A stretch of 64,000 nucleotides of DNA from Chlorophyllum brunneum (lineage: Eukaryota; Basidiomycota; Agaricomycetes; Agaricales; Agaricaceae): the NCBI GenBank assembly GCA_963576785.1, contig OY756141.1, positions 2,852,001 through 2,916,000 on the forward strand, given 5' to 3'. Position 1 is the first letter of the stretch, and each line of letters opens with the position of its first letter. A model generated the notes under the pieces. The model did no database searches, was not told where the DNA came from, and saw nothing but the letters and a program-made list of their open reading frames with translations. Made by a program: the position numbers and the translations under genes. Shown in pieces: positions 23,897 through 34,483 of the stretch.

Positions 23897-25870
23897 TTAA
23901 GTTTCTAATTTCGTCGTTTTCCAAGAGGCGAACTCGTCAAGGAGCGTGGGCCATGCCTGTAAAGGTCATCAACTTAAAGTTCGATGGACTCCAACCGGGC
24001 TGCTTACACCGTCGGCTTCGAAATTGTCAAGGTTCGGATTGACGGTTTCACAGAATTCTAGCATCTGAAACAATGTATCAGTACCACGATAAATCAGATG
24101 TGTGGGGCCGAGCAACACACCATGTTCCAAAGATCCTTGTTTGCAGCGCGATAAGCTCCCTTTTCCTATAAAAACGATATCAACACTTGAATAACAACAG
24201 CAGGCCGAGTTAACCAACATTGATGAACTCGAGGACTTCTTTCATCAGCGGATACTTTGGTCCCAACAGGACGGACCAAAATGCGACAGCGGTCTAGTCA
24301 CAGAGGTATAAACGTCACGGGCGGAACATCGAGAAATTACGACGTACCTCCATTTCAATGTTCTTCGAAGAACTGCACGCCACAGATTTTCAGCTCGGGG
24401 ATGGCGGGGAAACGAAATAAACCCACGGAGGTTTCACGAGCATGAAGCAGTAAAGATAGAGCTTATGGAAGGCATCCTTAGGATCAGATGCATAAATCGT
24501 ATACTTGGTCCGGTCATAGGGATCGGTTTTGTGTTTTTTAACAGGGGGTTGGCCGTAGATGAGGAGGTTCTCGAGGTCAGTCAGTGCTGTGGATAGCTGT
24601 TGTGACGATGATATCCTACAAAAATTGTGAGAATGGGTCCACTAGAATACAAGTATAAAACGAACGCACCGCAGAGCTCCTGTACCGTTCACCCACTCCT
24701 TCTTCGAGATCTTAGCCATTTCCTTCGCTTCCATCTGCCATGCTAGTATCAATGGGACAGACCCCTCCATGGAAAGCCCAGAGTCACTACACAGCTTCTC
24801 GAATCCTTCCGGACCGATGACATCAGGTTCGTCCGAGTCGGCATAGGTCCCAAAGAGTGTAAGGGCACGCTGAGGGGTATATGGCTCTTTATCGGAAGAA
24901 ATTGCAGTCCCTTTGGGGGGTGATTCAGTGGCTTTTAAGTTAGCTGCGGCGGCTTCGACGTGCTAACATCCACGATTAGCTACAGAGAGCACAAGTAAGG
25001 CGCATGGCTTACAGTAGTAGATGAAGACTTGCTTTGTTTGACCTTGTGGTCTTCGTCACTGTAGATGTGTTTCGTTTGGTTAGATGAGCAGCAGAAGAAC
25101 ATGGAGCAAAAGGGCATGAGTGCTGCACTCGATGGCACTCCACAGTAAGAGTATTTGAATATTCTCGAAGCAAGGGTGGGGGGCGCGAGAAGCAGTGTAG
25201 AAGATGAGCTCACTCGACTAGCGTCTGTCTAGTAGCACCGCTTTCCTGCTTTAATGGAGTGTGTCAGGGCCTGAGAAACGGAGAAAGGAGGACATTCTTA
25301 CGTAATCGTCACTGTTTCGAGCAGTTGAAGTTCGTCAATGCGGCAAATCCAATTCATCCGAGGAAAGAAATGCAAGTTTAGCAAGTGAACGGGCGGTTTA
25401 TGTTATTTCTTAAATATTACGCACTGGGCTGCATTGGTTTTTGTCTGTTTTCTGCCTTTACCGGTGCTTTTTGTAGTCTTGAGTTTCTTCGCAGGCTGCG
25501 GGTTGCATGTGGCATAAGCAATCGACCAAACCACACAGACAAAGATAGATACCTGTTGTTCTGCGGAGTCCTCGTGGTCTCCCCTGGTAGAGCATCTATA
25601 TCATCTGAGGTTGACGCGGACCAGAACACTGCTGACCCTTGAACCTGAGTCACTGATCCTTTCGTCCCTCGTCTCGTCGCTTGTTTGGCGGGCATGTTTT
25701 CCCCCAAGTTGCTCTTGGCAGTAGTCGGCTTGCCACGCGTGGAACTGCGAGTCGACCGCGTGGTTTCCTTCGAGTCGTTCTCGGCAAGTTTCCTCTGTGA
25801 AAGAAAAGACAAGTGCTTTCAGAGGAGGATATTTATGAGGCTCTGACATCAGGATAACCTTGGGCGGCAT
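23897..25870 (-). CDS. DCN1: DCN1-like cullin neddylation factor
   Basis: Dcn1 is a scaffold-type E3 for attaching Nedd8 to cullins, which activates SCF-type ubiquitin ligases. The PONY domain is clear: ADSDEPDVIGPEGFEKLCSD, VPLILAWQMEAKEMAKISKK, LYLYCFMLVKPPSSKNIEME, TAVAFWSVLLGPKYPLMKEV and the end DGAWPTLLDEFASW. My model has 13 exons: 25870-25859, 25794-25645, 25495-25425, 25311-25302, 25245-25214, 25058-25013, 24962-24670, 24615-24427, 24372-24348, 24293-24219, 24165-24121, 24064-24008, 23956-23897 (354 residues). The N-terminus is MPPKRK followed by a basic, disordered stretch with a probable nuclear signal (PAKKLKTTK). The fourth exon is 10 bases. The donor of exon 2 is uncertain: an alternative at 25553 keeps the frame open but then leads to an early stop. 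The C-terminal half is secure; the N-terminal exons are less so. Confidence 0.85.
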
Positions 25871-26034
25871 TTCAGCGGCGCTGGGGTCTCGTGGCAGAAA
25901 ATCCAGAAAAATGGGAGAGGTAAAGGATAAATTGAGAGCTCGGACGCGACTGCCTGTGACTGTGACCTCGTTAATTAGTAGCGCCCAGGAACCGGCCCGA
26001 CCGGCCAACCATCGCTCTATCTTCTTCCGCCACT
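25871..26034. promoter_or_regulatory. Compact divergent promoter, DCN1 / CIA2
   Basis: Only 164 bases separate the two start codons. No TATA box is visible. Both genes are housekeeping in character, which fits a TATA-less bidirectional promoter (inference). Confidence 0.45.
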
Positions 26035-26715
26035 ATGCCTGAAGTCTTCAACCCCAACCCTATCGTTTTTTCTCCGGCAAAGACACTAGGCAGGAAGTCG
26101 GAGCTACTCGCGCAGTCCTTGTGGATCGATGAACCTACGACCTCCGATGATGAGGCAGACGATGTGGAGCTTATCGACCAGGATGAAGTATTCGGTACGG
26201 CTCGCACAAATTCTCTCTGATTCATCCGCTTATTGTGCGCCAGACCTGATTCGTTCGATATATGACCCCGAACACCCGAATACCCTGGAAGAACTGAGGG
26301 TAGTTTCTTCTCCACAAATCATGATTGACCAAAACCGAGTCACCGTCGAATTCACCCCTACTGTCCCTCATTGCGGGATGTCCACTCTAATTGGTGCATA
26401 TTGTTGTAGCTTTGGTTGTTGAGTGCAGTACCTGACATTATCACTAGGTCTTTGTATTCGTGTTCGCCTGCTGCGCAGCCTTCCTAATCGTTTCAAAGTT
26501 GATCTTTTCGTCAAACCAGGATCTCATCAGAGCGAGCTTGCCGGTATGCTTCCCCCCGATCGATTGTTCTCCTGGATCTTACAGCGCCCTCAGTGAATAA
26601 ACAACTCAATGACAAGGAACGCGTGGCCGCCGCGCTGGAGAACCCTGTGCTTCTGGACACTGTGGAACAATGCCTCCGTGATGCAGGCCGCCGTGGTCAG
26701 CCAGCAGATACATGA
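26035..26715 (+). CDS. CIA2: CIA2 / MIP18 family cytosolic Fe-S assembly protein
   Basis: CIA2 (FAM96/MIP18) works in the CIA targeting complex that hands iron-sulfur clusters to cytosolic and nuclear proteins. Four exons (26035-26194, 26244-26393, 26448-26543, 26585-26715) give 178 residues. Family blocks: [20 protein letters not shown] at the start, [40 protein letters not shown] with the conserved reactive Cys, [24 protein letters not shown] segment near residue 125, and [20 protein letters not shown] at the end. Exon 4 begins at 26585, giving [14 protein letters not shown]. Length is normal for the family. Transcribed away from DCN1 and towards the DUF7330-like gene. Confidence 0.9.
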
Positions 26716-27071
26716 ATCTACCAACTGCGGCATCGGACGGCCGTAGCATAATTGTAGCAATATAGCATAGCCCTGTATCATACTGCTCAAATTTAGAAGC
26801 TCCACACTTTCAAACAAGTCAGATATCATATAGTGTCTAGTACAAACCTGAGCATAGCAGCCAAAGACGGCCTAGAGAGTAAGAGATAAAAAGAAATACG
26901 TAGTGCTACAGCAGAGACAAAGAGAGGGATATAATGCTACAATAACAAGTGTTAAGGGATAGATGCGATGCAAATGCGATAATGCCGAGTGTAAGTAGAT
27001 GCGAATATAACGAAGCGATGCGGAGCATAAAATAAAGGAAATGAACGAAGTAAAAAAATGTAAAAGGACGC
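26716..27071. other. Convergent spacer, CIA2 / DUF7330-like gene
   Basis: Purine- and AT-rich on the plus strand (many gaa/ata repeats, 26880-27060). Probably the 3' regions of the two flanking genes. No gene seen. Confidence 0.5.
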
Positions 27072-27845
27072 TTAGTCCTCAATCAAAAAGTCCCAATTCA
27101 TAGCTGGAGTGTGGCGGGTGCAACCGAAGAGGCGCTTGAAGGATTCCTTGGGGACGTTTTCGGGTGCGCAAGCCCGAATATCCCACATACGGAAGGTGAC
27201 ATGTCCTTTAGTGCGTACGAGGATATCGTCTTCATTGGAATGTTCGCCAGCGAATGGTTCATTAATGCGAGCATTACGCATAATCCGGTTAACGAACCCC
27301 GAAGAGAAAGTAGCCTTGCCGGTGTGGAATATCCGACCTTTGAAGTCTGAAGGGATCCAGATAGTCACTTCCGACGTATCAGAGAAGACTTCGAGGTGAA
27401 ATCGCGATAGTGGCGTGTTCCGACACTAAAACGCAATGAAATCGGTCGGAAATCAAGGATTGACTGAGGCAGGCCGTTAGGACTTACAACTTTAAGCTTC
27501 GTTGAGCCGGATCGATTTCTCACAACCATGCTCATTTTGTGGCCAACGGGCTGGTGGAGAGCGCGGTAGTGGGGCATGATCAGGGTCAGATCGACAGGTG
27601 CGTGATCTACGTGCAATTCAAAGTCTTGGTCCTCGTCCGCGTGGTATTTCACTTTATGTGTTCCCGTCATGGGCAATGGTGGAATCTGGGTCGCTTGTCT
27701 GAGCGTCAAGGCAGGGCTAGCTTCAATGCACTAGACCTACCAGAGATACGGACTTCTCGCATCCATGCGACTACAGGCACCAGTGATGAGCTTTCAATGG
27801 TATATGTGATAGGAGAACACTCACGGAAAGGTCATCGTAGGACAT
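27072..27845 (-). CDS. Conserved fungal protein, DUF7330-like
   Basis: A protein of about 200 residues with no known function. The two large exons are firm: 27685-27488 and 27425-27072, joined in phase. They encode KVKYHADEDQDFELHVDHAP, PVGHKMSMVVRNRSGSTKLK, then VTIWIPSDFKGRIFHTGKAT and FSSGFVNRIMRNARINEP, ending AMNWDFLIED. The IWxPSDFKG and FSxGFVNRIMRN blocks resemble fungal DUF7330 proteins as I remember them, a tentative match. The 5' end is less sure: exons 27845-27825 and 27770-27741 give MSYDDLS plus ten residues and fit the phase, but the start could instead be the internal Met before GTHKVK. No signal peptide or membrane segment. Confidence 0.6.
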
Positions 27846-27974
27846 AATACTACAGCAGGCAAGAAAACAGTAGATTTTTATATGGAAGAGGGCCGAATAC
27901 CTAAAGGCCTACGAGTAAAGGAGAGATGGGGCCTGGAGTATTCAAACAGTTGGCGTGGTTATGCAGGCGTTGTA

Positions 27975-28178
27975 TTAGTACCGGTCGTACGCTTCCGAAA
28001 TTAGAACAAAGTCATTGCCCAGCCACGTGGAATTTACAAGGACTTCCATTTTAGGCACTCTTAGCCGATCAAAGTCGCCAGGGTGGTAAACACTTGTCCT
28101 GATGGGGTATCGGTGCTTCGCGAGCACGACAAACGAAACCCCTGTAGAGGACAATAATAATAAAACAATAGGCTGCAT
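27975..28178 (-). CDS. Short ORF with signal-peptide-like start, doubtful
   Basis: A 67-codon open frame starting MQPIVLLLLSSTGVSFVVLA, which looks like a secretion signal, followed by a mixed, Cys-free tail. I do not recognise it. It overlaps the promoter area of the DUF7330-like gene on the same strand and has no clear introns. The Leu run comes from an AT-rich triplet stretch (28148-28164), so the signal-like look may be accidental. Confidence 0.2.
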   Translation of the reverse strand: MQPIVLLLLSSTGVSFVVLAKHRYPIRTSVYHPGDFDRLRVPKMEVLVNSTWLGNDFVLISEAYDRY

Positions 28179-29722
28179 ACTTTGATGTCCTGTTATGAAG
28201 GCGCATCACTTGGAAGTTTCTTTTGCGATGCTGATAAAAGTAGGGAACCCGGAGTTCAGAGCAGCCGATCATTCTCTGTTCACTCACGAGTTCAGTGGGC
28301 CGGGTATACGTGAAGCATGAGGCCGCGACCGTTGATTGTCCATTCCCAGCCATGTGAATGAGCCTCCGACACGTTTTGCCTTCGTTTCATACCTTCACTC
28401 TCTACTCCCCTCCACAATATAGCTCTTGATGCCTTAAGAGTAATGTGTTGTTCCAATGTGGATAGGAATGTGTGGTACAAGAATAGAAAATATAATTCAA
28501 GGTCTGTGCAGTATGGGCAAGTGTTTGACGCCTAGCGAAGCAGCCGATCTCCACGCAATTCAGGCTCAATGCTCGCTGTCGCTCATTTCTCTTACCACCA
28601 GACCCCCCCCCCAATTGGTGCAAAGAGCGCTTAATTCACTTCGGTCTGGCATCCATTTCACCGCAATCAGGCGCTTTGGCAACGCCTGGGCAACACCACT
28701 ACTAATTCACTACGATCATCCAACAAATCACCATCGTCTCATACACACTACTTCGGATGATATTGACTATAATTAAACGCGTGAGTTGGCAAGATCGAAT
28801 ACTCACAGCTCAAGGCCCCACTGGAGCAACTATGTGGGAATGAATGTAAACGTCACTCGCATCTTGTACTAATATACTGTATTTCCTTTTAGGGTGTTGA
28901 CTACCGAGCTCATGAAAATAAAATTGGGATGGGACGTCGAAGCATCCCTACACTTCATACCCGTACTAGTGCTGACACCGAAAATCTTTACGTAGTCCCT
29001 GGTCACCCACACCCGCGAATTCCAAGTAAAACTTTTTTGCAGGTGGTACTGGTGTGTCCAGCTCACGTTGGCCCACTTCCATGCCGACGGCTTGTGTGGA
29101 GAAAGGTTTGGTCTTAAAGCCGTGGAGTATCTAAAAATAGTTGCAGGGCCACAAGGGAATGTTTAAGCTTCTCTCTCCATTTATTCGGGAGCGCCAGTAG
29201 TGCCAGTCTTGGCTGAACGCAAAAATTGCTCCAACTGACCGTCTGCTTCTAATCTTGAGGTTTTGCCTTCAGTAGAATTCTGGCGCAATTACCCCGGCTC
29301 AATCCTGACAAATTTGAACGAACTTGAAGTGCCCAAGTTTTGGTCTACAAAATAATCCAGCTAGCTGTCAAGGGTATTGTGGGTGCACATTTTACCAGTC
29401 AACAAGCGTGACATACAGGCACTATGTGACGTCTCTTTCAAGATTATATGTGCACTTCCCGTATGCACTGCACGAAGTTTTGCGCAACCGCAGAGACGGA
29501 TCAAATAGCCACGATTTTCATCAAGGAGTAACTTTTGTGGAGATCGCTCGCGTGGAGTTGACTCCCAAGCATTGGGTTCGTACGAATTTCAACCGTCTAC
29601 TGCCCCCCTAGGCCAACCCCACTGGCATCCTACACTGTGCATAATTTTCCGCTCCAGGGACTCATGACCTCTCGTGGCCTCTGCTTGATGTTCGAACGGA
29701 ACAATCCCTCGTGGCGAACGCG

Positions 29723-29730
29723 TATAAAGG
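29723..29730 (+). promoter_or_regulatory. TATA box of the GH10 xylanase gene
   Basis: TATAAAGG lies 61 bases before the xylanase ATG, a normal spacing for a short leader. A TATA box is typical for strongly regulated secreted-enzyme genes. Confidence 0.6.
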
Positions 29731-29790
29731 CTCAAGTAATTGCTGGAGGTCTTTACAGTTGAATCACAACACCCCATCGCAACAAACGAA

Positions 29791-31180
29791 ATGCAGAAGC
29801 TTATTGCCCTCGTTTCACTCGCTCTCTTTGCTCAACAGGCCGTTGCTGGTCTGAACGACCAATTTGTTGCCAAAGGCAAGAAGTTTTGGGTATACATGTT
29901 TCGTTGACTTTCCTGTGGAGAATCTGATTTGCTTCGCAGGGCTCTTGTGCCGACCCCAACACTCTTAACATCGCCCAGAATGTTGCCATTCTCCAATCCG
30001 ACTTTGGCGGCGTCACCCCGGTAAGCCTAGTCTATTGTTGACTCGGATAACAAGTTCCTACAAATTGATGCGCAACCCCAGGAAAATTCCATGAAGGTGA
30101 AGCTTAACCTCTTAACGACCACCCGTGCTAACTACAAATGCTTTCATGAAAGTGGGATGCCACTGAACGTAAGGCGGCCTTGCCTTCTTCACAGTGTATC
30201 GCCAGCTGATCCTTCCATCAGCCAACCAGAATTCCTTCAATTTTGGAAACTCAGATGCTCTCGTGAATTGGGCTACTTCCAATGGCAAGCTCATTCGCGG
30301 TCACACTTTAGGTGGGAGTTCCGGCCGACCACGCCCAGCGGTTAAATCAACATGTTCTAGTCTGGCACTCTCAGCTCCCCGGCTGGGTTAGCAGCATATC
30401 CGACAGCGCCACTTTGACTTCCGTCATTCAAAATCACATTTCAAACGTTGCCGGTCGCTACAGGGGGAAACTTTACTCTGTGAGTTGGCTTTGATATACT
30501 TAAATAGATCTTACTGACCGGTGTTTGATCTCGGCCCACAGTGGGACGTCGTTAAGTGAGTTGATATCTTCCGTGTTTATTTTGAAAACATCCAACATCA
30601 TTTGCAGTGAGTGCTTGAATGAGGACGGTAGCCTCCGTCCTAGCGTCTTTTACAACGTGCTTGGCGAGAACTTTGTCACCATTGCCTTCCAGGCTGCTCG
30701 TACCGCTGACGGCAGCGCCAAGCTGTACATCAATGATTACAACCTCGACTCCAACAATGCGAAGACCCAGGGAATGGTCGCCCTCGTCAAGCGCATCAAT
30801 AGCTCCGGCAAACTCATTGACGCTATTGGTACCCAGATGCATCTTGCCGCTGGCGGGGCTGGGGGCGCCCAGGCCGCGCTCTCCGCTCTCGCAAGCACGG
30901 GCCTTGATGTCGCCATCACTGAACTCGACATCGCAGGTGCTTCGCCTAACGACTACACTACCGTCGTCAAGGCTTGTCTCGCCACTCCTCAATGTGTTTC
31001 CATCACATCCTGGGGTGTCTCGGACGCCGTACATCTCTTTCCCCCTCTTTTCAGCGTTTCGTCGCTTCTAATTATTCATTTCCCCAGAACTCTTGGCGAT
31101 CAGGCGATACCCCTCTCCTTTTCGATTCCAACTATCAGCCCAAGCCTGCTTACACTGCTGTTCTACAGGCCCTTGCCTAA
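29791..31180 (+). CDS. Secreted GH10 endo-1,4-beta-xylanase
   Basis: Cleaves internal beta-1,4 bonds in plant xylan outside the cell. Nine exons (29791-29889, 29940-30020, 30082-30096, 30153-30168, 30222-30311, 30361-30479, 30542-30555, 30608-31028, 31088-31180) give 315 residues. A signal peptide ([20 protein letters not shown]) leads into a single GH10 barrel: [43 protein letters not shown] with acid/base Glu146, [17 protein letters not shown] and AITELDIAG with nucleophile Glu250. The end, [13 protein letters not shown], is typical. No carbohydrate-binding module or linker is attached. Three exons are only 14-16 bases long, one of them carrying the WDVVN part of the catalytic motif. The frame is intact throughout. 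Confidence 0.95.
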
Positions 31181-31719
31181 GTTATCCGAGCCCATTAAAG
31201 GGCTATTAGTAGCCACGTGTCATTTGCTAAACGGGCTGCTTGATTCTCCGTACAGAAATTTGAATGTTTTGGGCGTTCTTCGTTCGGCGCGATCGGCACT
31301 CGGGTTACTGGGTATATCTGAGAAAATAAGTGTTTGTTTGAAGTCGACGAATTTGCGAGGAGGCATCACAGACCGTTGACTGAAGATAAGAGATCCCAGT
31401 ACTGAAGTTCAATCAAAGTCCTCAATGTAGTTACTTCTCATGTCTTTCCGTGCCTAATTTTGACCAAGAGCTGCCGGAGTCCTTATCAGAAACACCGAAG
31501 TGAGATGGTCTCGTTGTTCCGACTGATTTCTCTCATGGTTGCCAGGTTCTAAATATCTCCTGCCCTTAGAATTCGTCACCTAGGAACAAGGTAAAAAGCG
31601 TCAGTGAGATCACCCGCTAACAAACTCGGTGGCATGGACCGGAACCGCCAGCTAGGACCCAATAATATACACTTTTACACCTGCAAAAGAAAAATAAACA
31701 AGAATCAGGCATCGAACCA
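31181..31719. other. Convergent spacer, xylanase / H15 protein
   Basis: The 3' flanks of two converging genes. Nothing else recognised. Confidence 0.5.
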
Positions 31720-34017
31720 CTAGATAATCTCTTCCATATCATCATCACCACTATCATCCTCGCCCTCCACAAAATTAGGCGTCGTAACATGTCCCTCTGA
31801 TTCTGGCACTGGAATAGTGAAAATCGGAGGTAGCGGTGGTGGTAGTGGTAGGTCTCGGAGTAGTGTCGTAGCTAGAGTGGGCGGTGGAGGCTCAACTGTT
31901 GAAGGAAGGTCCACAGGCGGTGACTGTGCTGGATATGTTGTCCCTGTTATCACAGGTGGTGCTTCAACTGCTTCAATATTTTGTAGCACAGGATCAATTG
32001 CAGTGCTGTTCTCTTGTCGTTGTTGCTGTTCTTGATGCTGAGCTGACGGTCGTTCTGATGGCGGTGGAGGAGGTCGAAGAGGGGTTGAAAACTCGGGGGG
32101 AGGTAATAGTGCATCCATAGGTGGCGGTTCAAATATCGGCGGTGGGGCCTCTGTTGTTGGTTGATGCTGATGCACTTTCTCGGGCTGGGGTACCGCAACA
32201 ATCGGAGGAACTTGAGTTGGACTAGCCTGAGGCTGAGCAACGACTGGACTACTGCTACTACCCTCGCTATTCTCTTGTCCCAACTCCGCCAATTGCACAG
32301 CCAAGAGCGCAAGCTGAGCCTGTAATTCCGCACGCACATTCATCGCCGGCGGGCCGGAAACATTTCCCATAGCCACTGCTACACCTGCGGCAGCAGACAG
32401 CGTCGGTAACGGTGCAATAGCCGATGTCGAAGTCACCTGCTGAAGCACATTCGTTTCTGCAGGTTGTGAAATCGCATTTTGCGCTTGGATGAGTAGCGCT
32501 GTGAGTTGATCCACGGATACATCGTCTGTTTTCTTGCCATCGCTTCCTTCCTGTTGAGAAATCTGGAACAGATCACCAAAGTTGATGGCTTTGAGAATGT
32601 TTCGGGCAGCTTCGTATGCGTCTCTGTCCGGGTCTTGTACGGATTTGTCGGTGGCGCTCGTAGCGGCTTTGGCGGTCTCTGATGAAACGGCTTGTGCAGC
32701 TTGCTGTTGTTGAGGTTGAGCGTACCCGGATGCAGGTCCACCATATGGGTACGGAAACGGCTGACCCGGATATGGCTGAGTAGGTGCATTTTGCTGATGG
32801 TGATGTACCAGAGGGGCATGTGTAAACGGAGATGCTGCCGATGGGCCAGACTGGGAGTGTGGTTGCATCTGCGGACGTCTTGTCGTCCGTCTCGAAGACT
32901 GTACATCATAATGCAATCAGTAACACAGAACAAGCACATAGGGCAAAATATATGCATACGCTTCCACCTTCCCATGTCGCATTTAACCTATACTTCCCAT
33001 TATTGCTCTTCTCGAAGCGACCTCTCTTGAACGCTTTCTGCAAAGCTTGACTAGCCGAGGGTCTAAAATTTGACTGTACTGGATACCTTGCTGCCATCCA
33101 CCCAAACAGATCCTTTGGAGCACACCCCTCAGGGTCTGCAGACTCCTGCAATGCTTCTACAATCATCTCTTCATAACTCGGTAGATCGTCCGAACCTTGA
33201 TCCTGATAGGTCGCGGGTTGCGGTGCAAGTGGACTAGGATAGATTGGATTCGAAGGGGGAAGATAGCCCGGATGGTGGGGCAGTGGTTGATGTAGATGGT
33301 AGCCATTGGGCACTGGTGGTGGGTAGTGAGGGTATGATGAATGAGGGTAGGAGGGATAGCCTGGTGGTGGTGGGTAGTATGGAGCGTGGGGATATGCAGC
33401 AGTTGGGTGTTGAGAGTAGCCATATGGTTGATGAGGATAAGGTACTTGCTGTTGAATAGAAGGAGGTTCGGGTGCAGTGGGTGCAGGTGCAGGCGTTGGA
33501 GGAGTAGATGCTTGACCTTGTGTTGTGGTTGTCGCAGTCGCAGTCGCCGTGGACACATTTTCCGACTGTTTATCTGGAGAATGATCTATGGCCTGGCTCT
33601 CTGTACTCGAGGTACTTTTGTCAGGATCACTGGGTCCCTCTGAAGGTTTATCCAGCGAGGCCATGATTGGCTCTAGGGGTTTATCATTAGCTTTTTGCGA
33701 CCGCGCAGATACGTCGCCATTAGTAGTTGGTTTGCGGAGATTAGCAATGGCAGCGTTCATGTCTGGTGGCCATATTGTACTTTTGATATACGGAGGGACA
33801 TGTACGTCGAAGGTAAGGCATATCTCGATGATTTGTTGGGGAGGAAGGAGTGCAAGGTACTGGCGCTTGAGCTCATAATCCTGGGGACCTGGGAGGGTTC
33901 AACAAGGGAGATAATCGATAATCTGTGATTTTACACACCGAGCGGCTGGATGTGATACAGAGCCTGATAGTACGGCTGTGGTGGAGGAGGGAGGTAAGGC
34001 GAGCTGGCCGCCTGCAT
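31720..34017 (-). CDS. Linker-histone (H15) domain protein with P/Q-rich tails
   Basis: A 728-residue protein from three exons (34017-33939, 33888-32960, 32898-31720). A winged-helix domain of the histone H1/H5 type sits at about residues 258-333: LPSYEEMIVEALQES, PKDLFGWMAARYPVQSNFR, ASQALQKAFKRGRFEKSNNG. It is flanked by very long disordered arms: an N-terminal half rich in Pro, Tyr, His and Gln (PYYPPPPGYPSYPH type runs), and a C-terminal half with SSRRTTRRP, Gln- and Pro-rich tracts and an acidic end (EDDSGDDDMEEII). A canonical linker histone is about 200 residues with Lys-rich tails, so this is more likely a chromatin-associated regulator (inference). A short N-terminal block (ELKRQYLALLPPQQIIEICL) before the low-complexity part may be a helical interaction motif. 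Confidence 0.82.
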
Positions 34018-34483
34018 CGTTCCGGAGAGCTGCACAGTTTTTCAGAACAAAGTTCGCACAACACCACAAATAATTCCAGCCCGCACATCGCCGGATCAAC
34101 ACAACATATTTCCATCTCTAAGGTATGCACATTGGTCAACTATTACTCCCAAAATATGTACGCTATCGCAATATATACTATACACACTATCCCAATGATG
34201 TAATGCTCCTGCACACATCAGTTAGCTGGCTGGCTGAAAAAAATTAGTAGAGAACGAATGGCTCAGCCCTGGCGCCGAGAGAGCCAATTTTAGTCGCACG
34301 AAAGAAAGTACATCTGGCCATTAATCGACTAGTCCTTGATATAGTGTAGCGCGAGCGTTGCAGCTTAAGCGGAAGCATATTCGGCTCGTCCTCGTCCCTG
34401 TTCTGCTGCTGTGAGTAGATACGCCGTGTTCGTCGCTGACCAGCATCATGACTCGGAGAATTTGTGCAAGGGACACAATCAGG
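34018..34483. other. Spacer upstream of the H15 gene
   Basis: Holds the promoter of the minus-strand H15 gene and the 3' flank of the next minus-strand gene. No gene seen. Confidence 0.45.

Larger units (their letters stand above)
27846..29790. other. Large intergenic region before the xylanase
   Basis: Nearly 2 kb without a secure gene, apart from the doubtful ORF at 27975-28178. The last several hundred bases are probably the GH10 promoter. Open frames at 28069-28353 (-), 28456-28776 (+) and 29324-29611 (+) show no recognisable protein. No repeat or transposon signature seen. Confidence 0.4.

Noticed and set aside
31817..32339. Plus- and minus-strand frames across the P/Q-rich region
   Set aside because: Shadows of the low-complexity coding sequence of the H15 protein.
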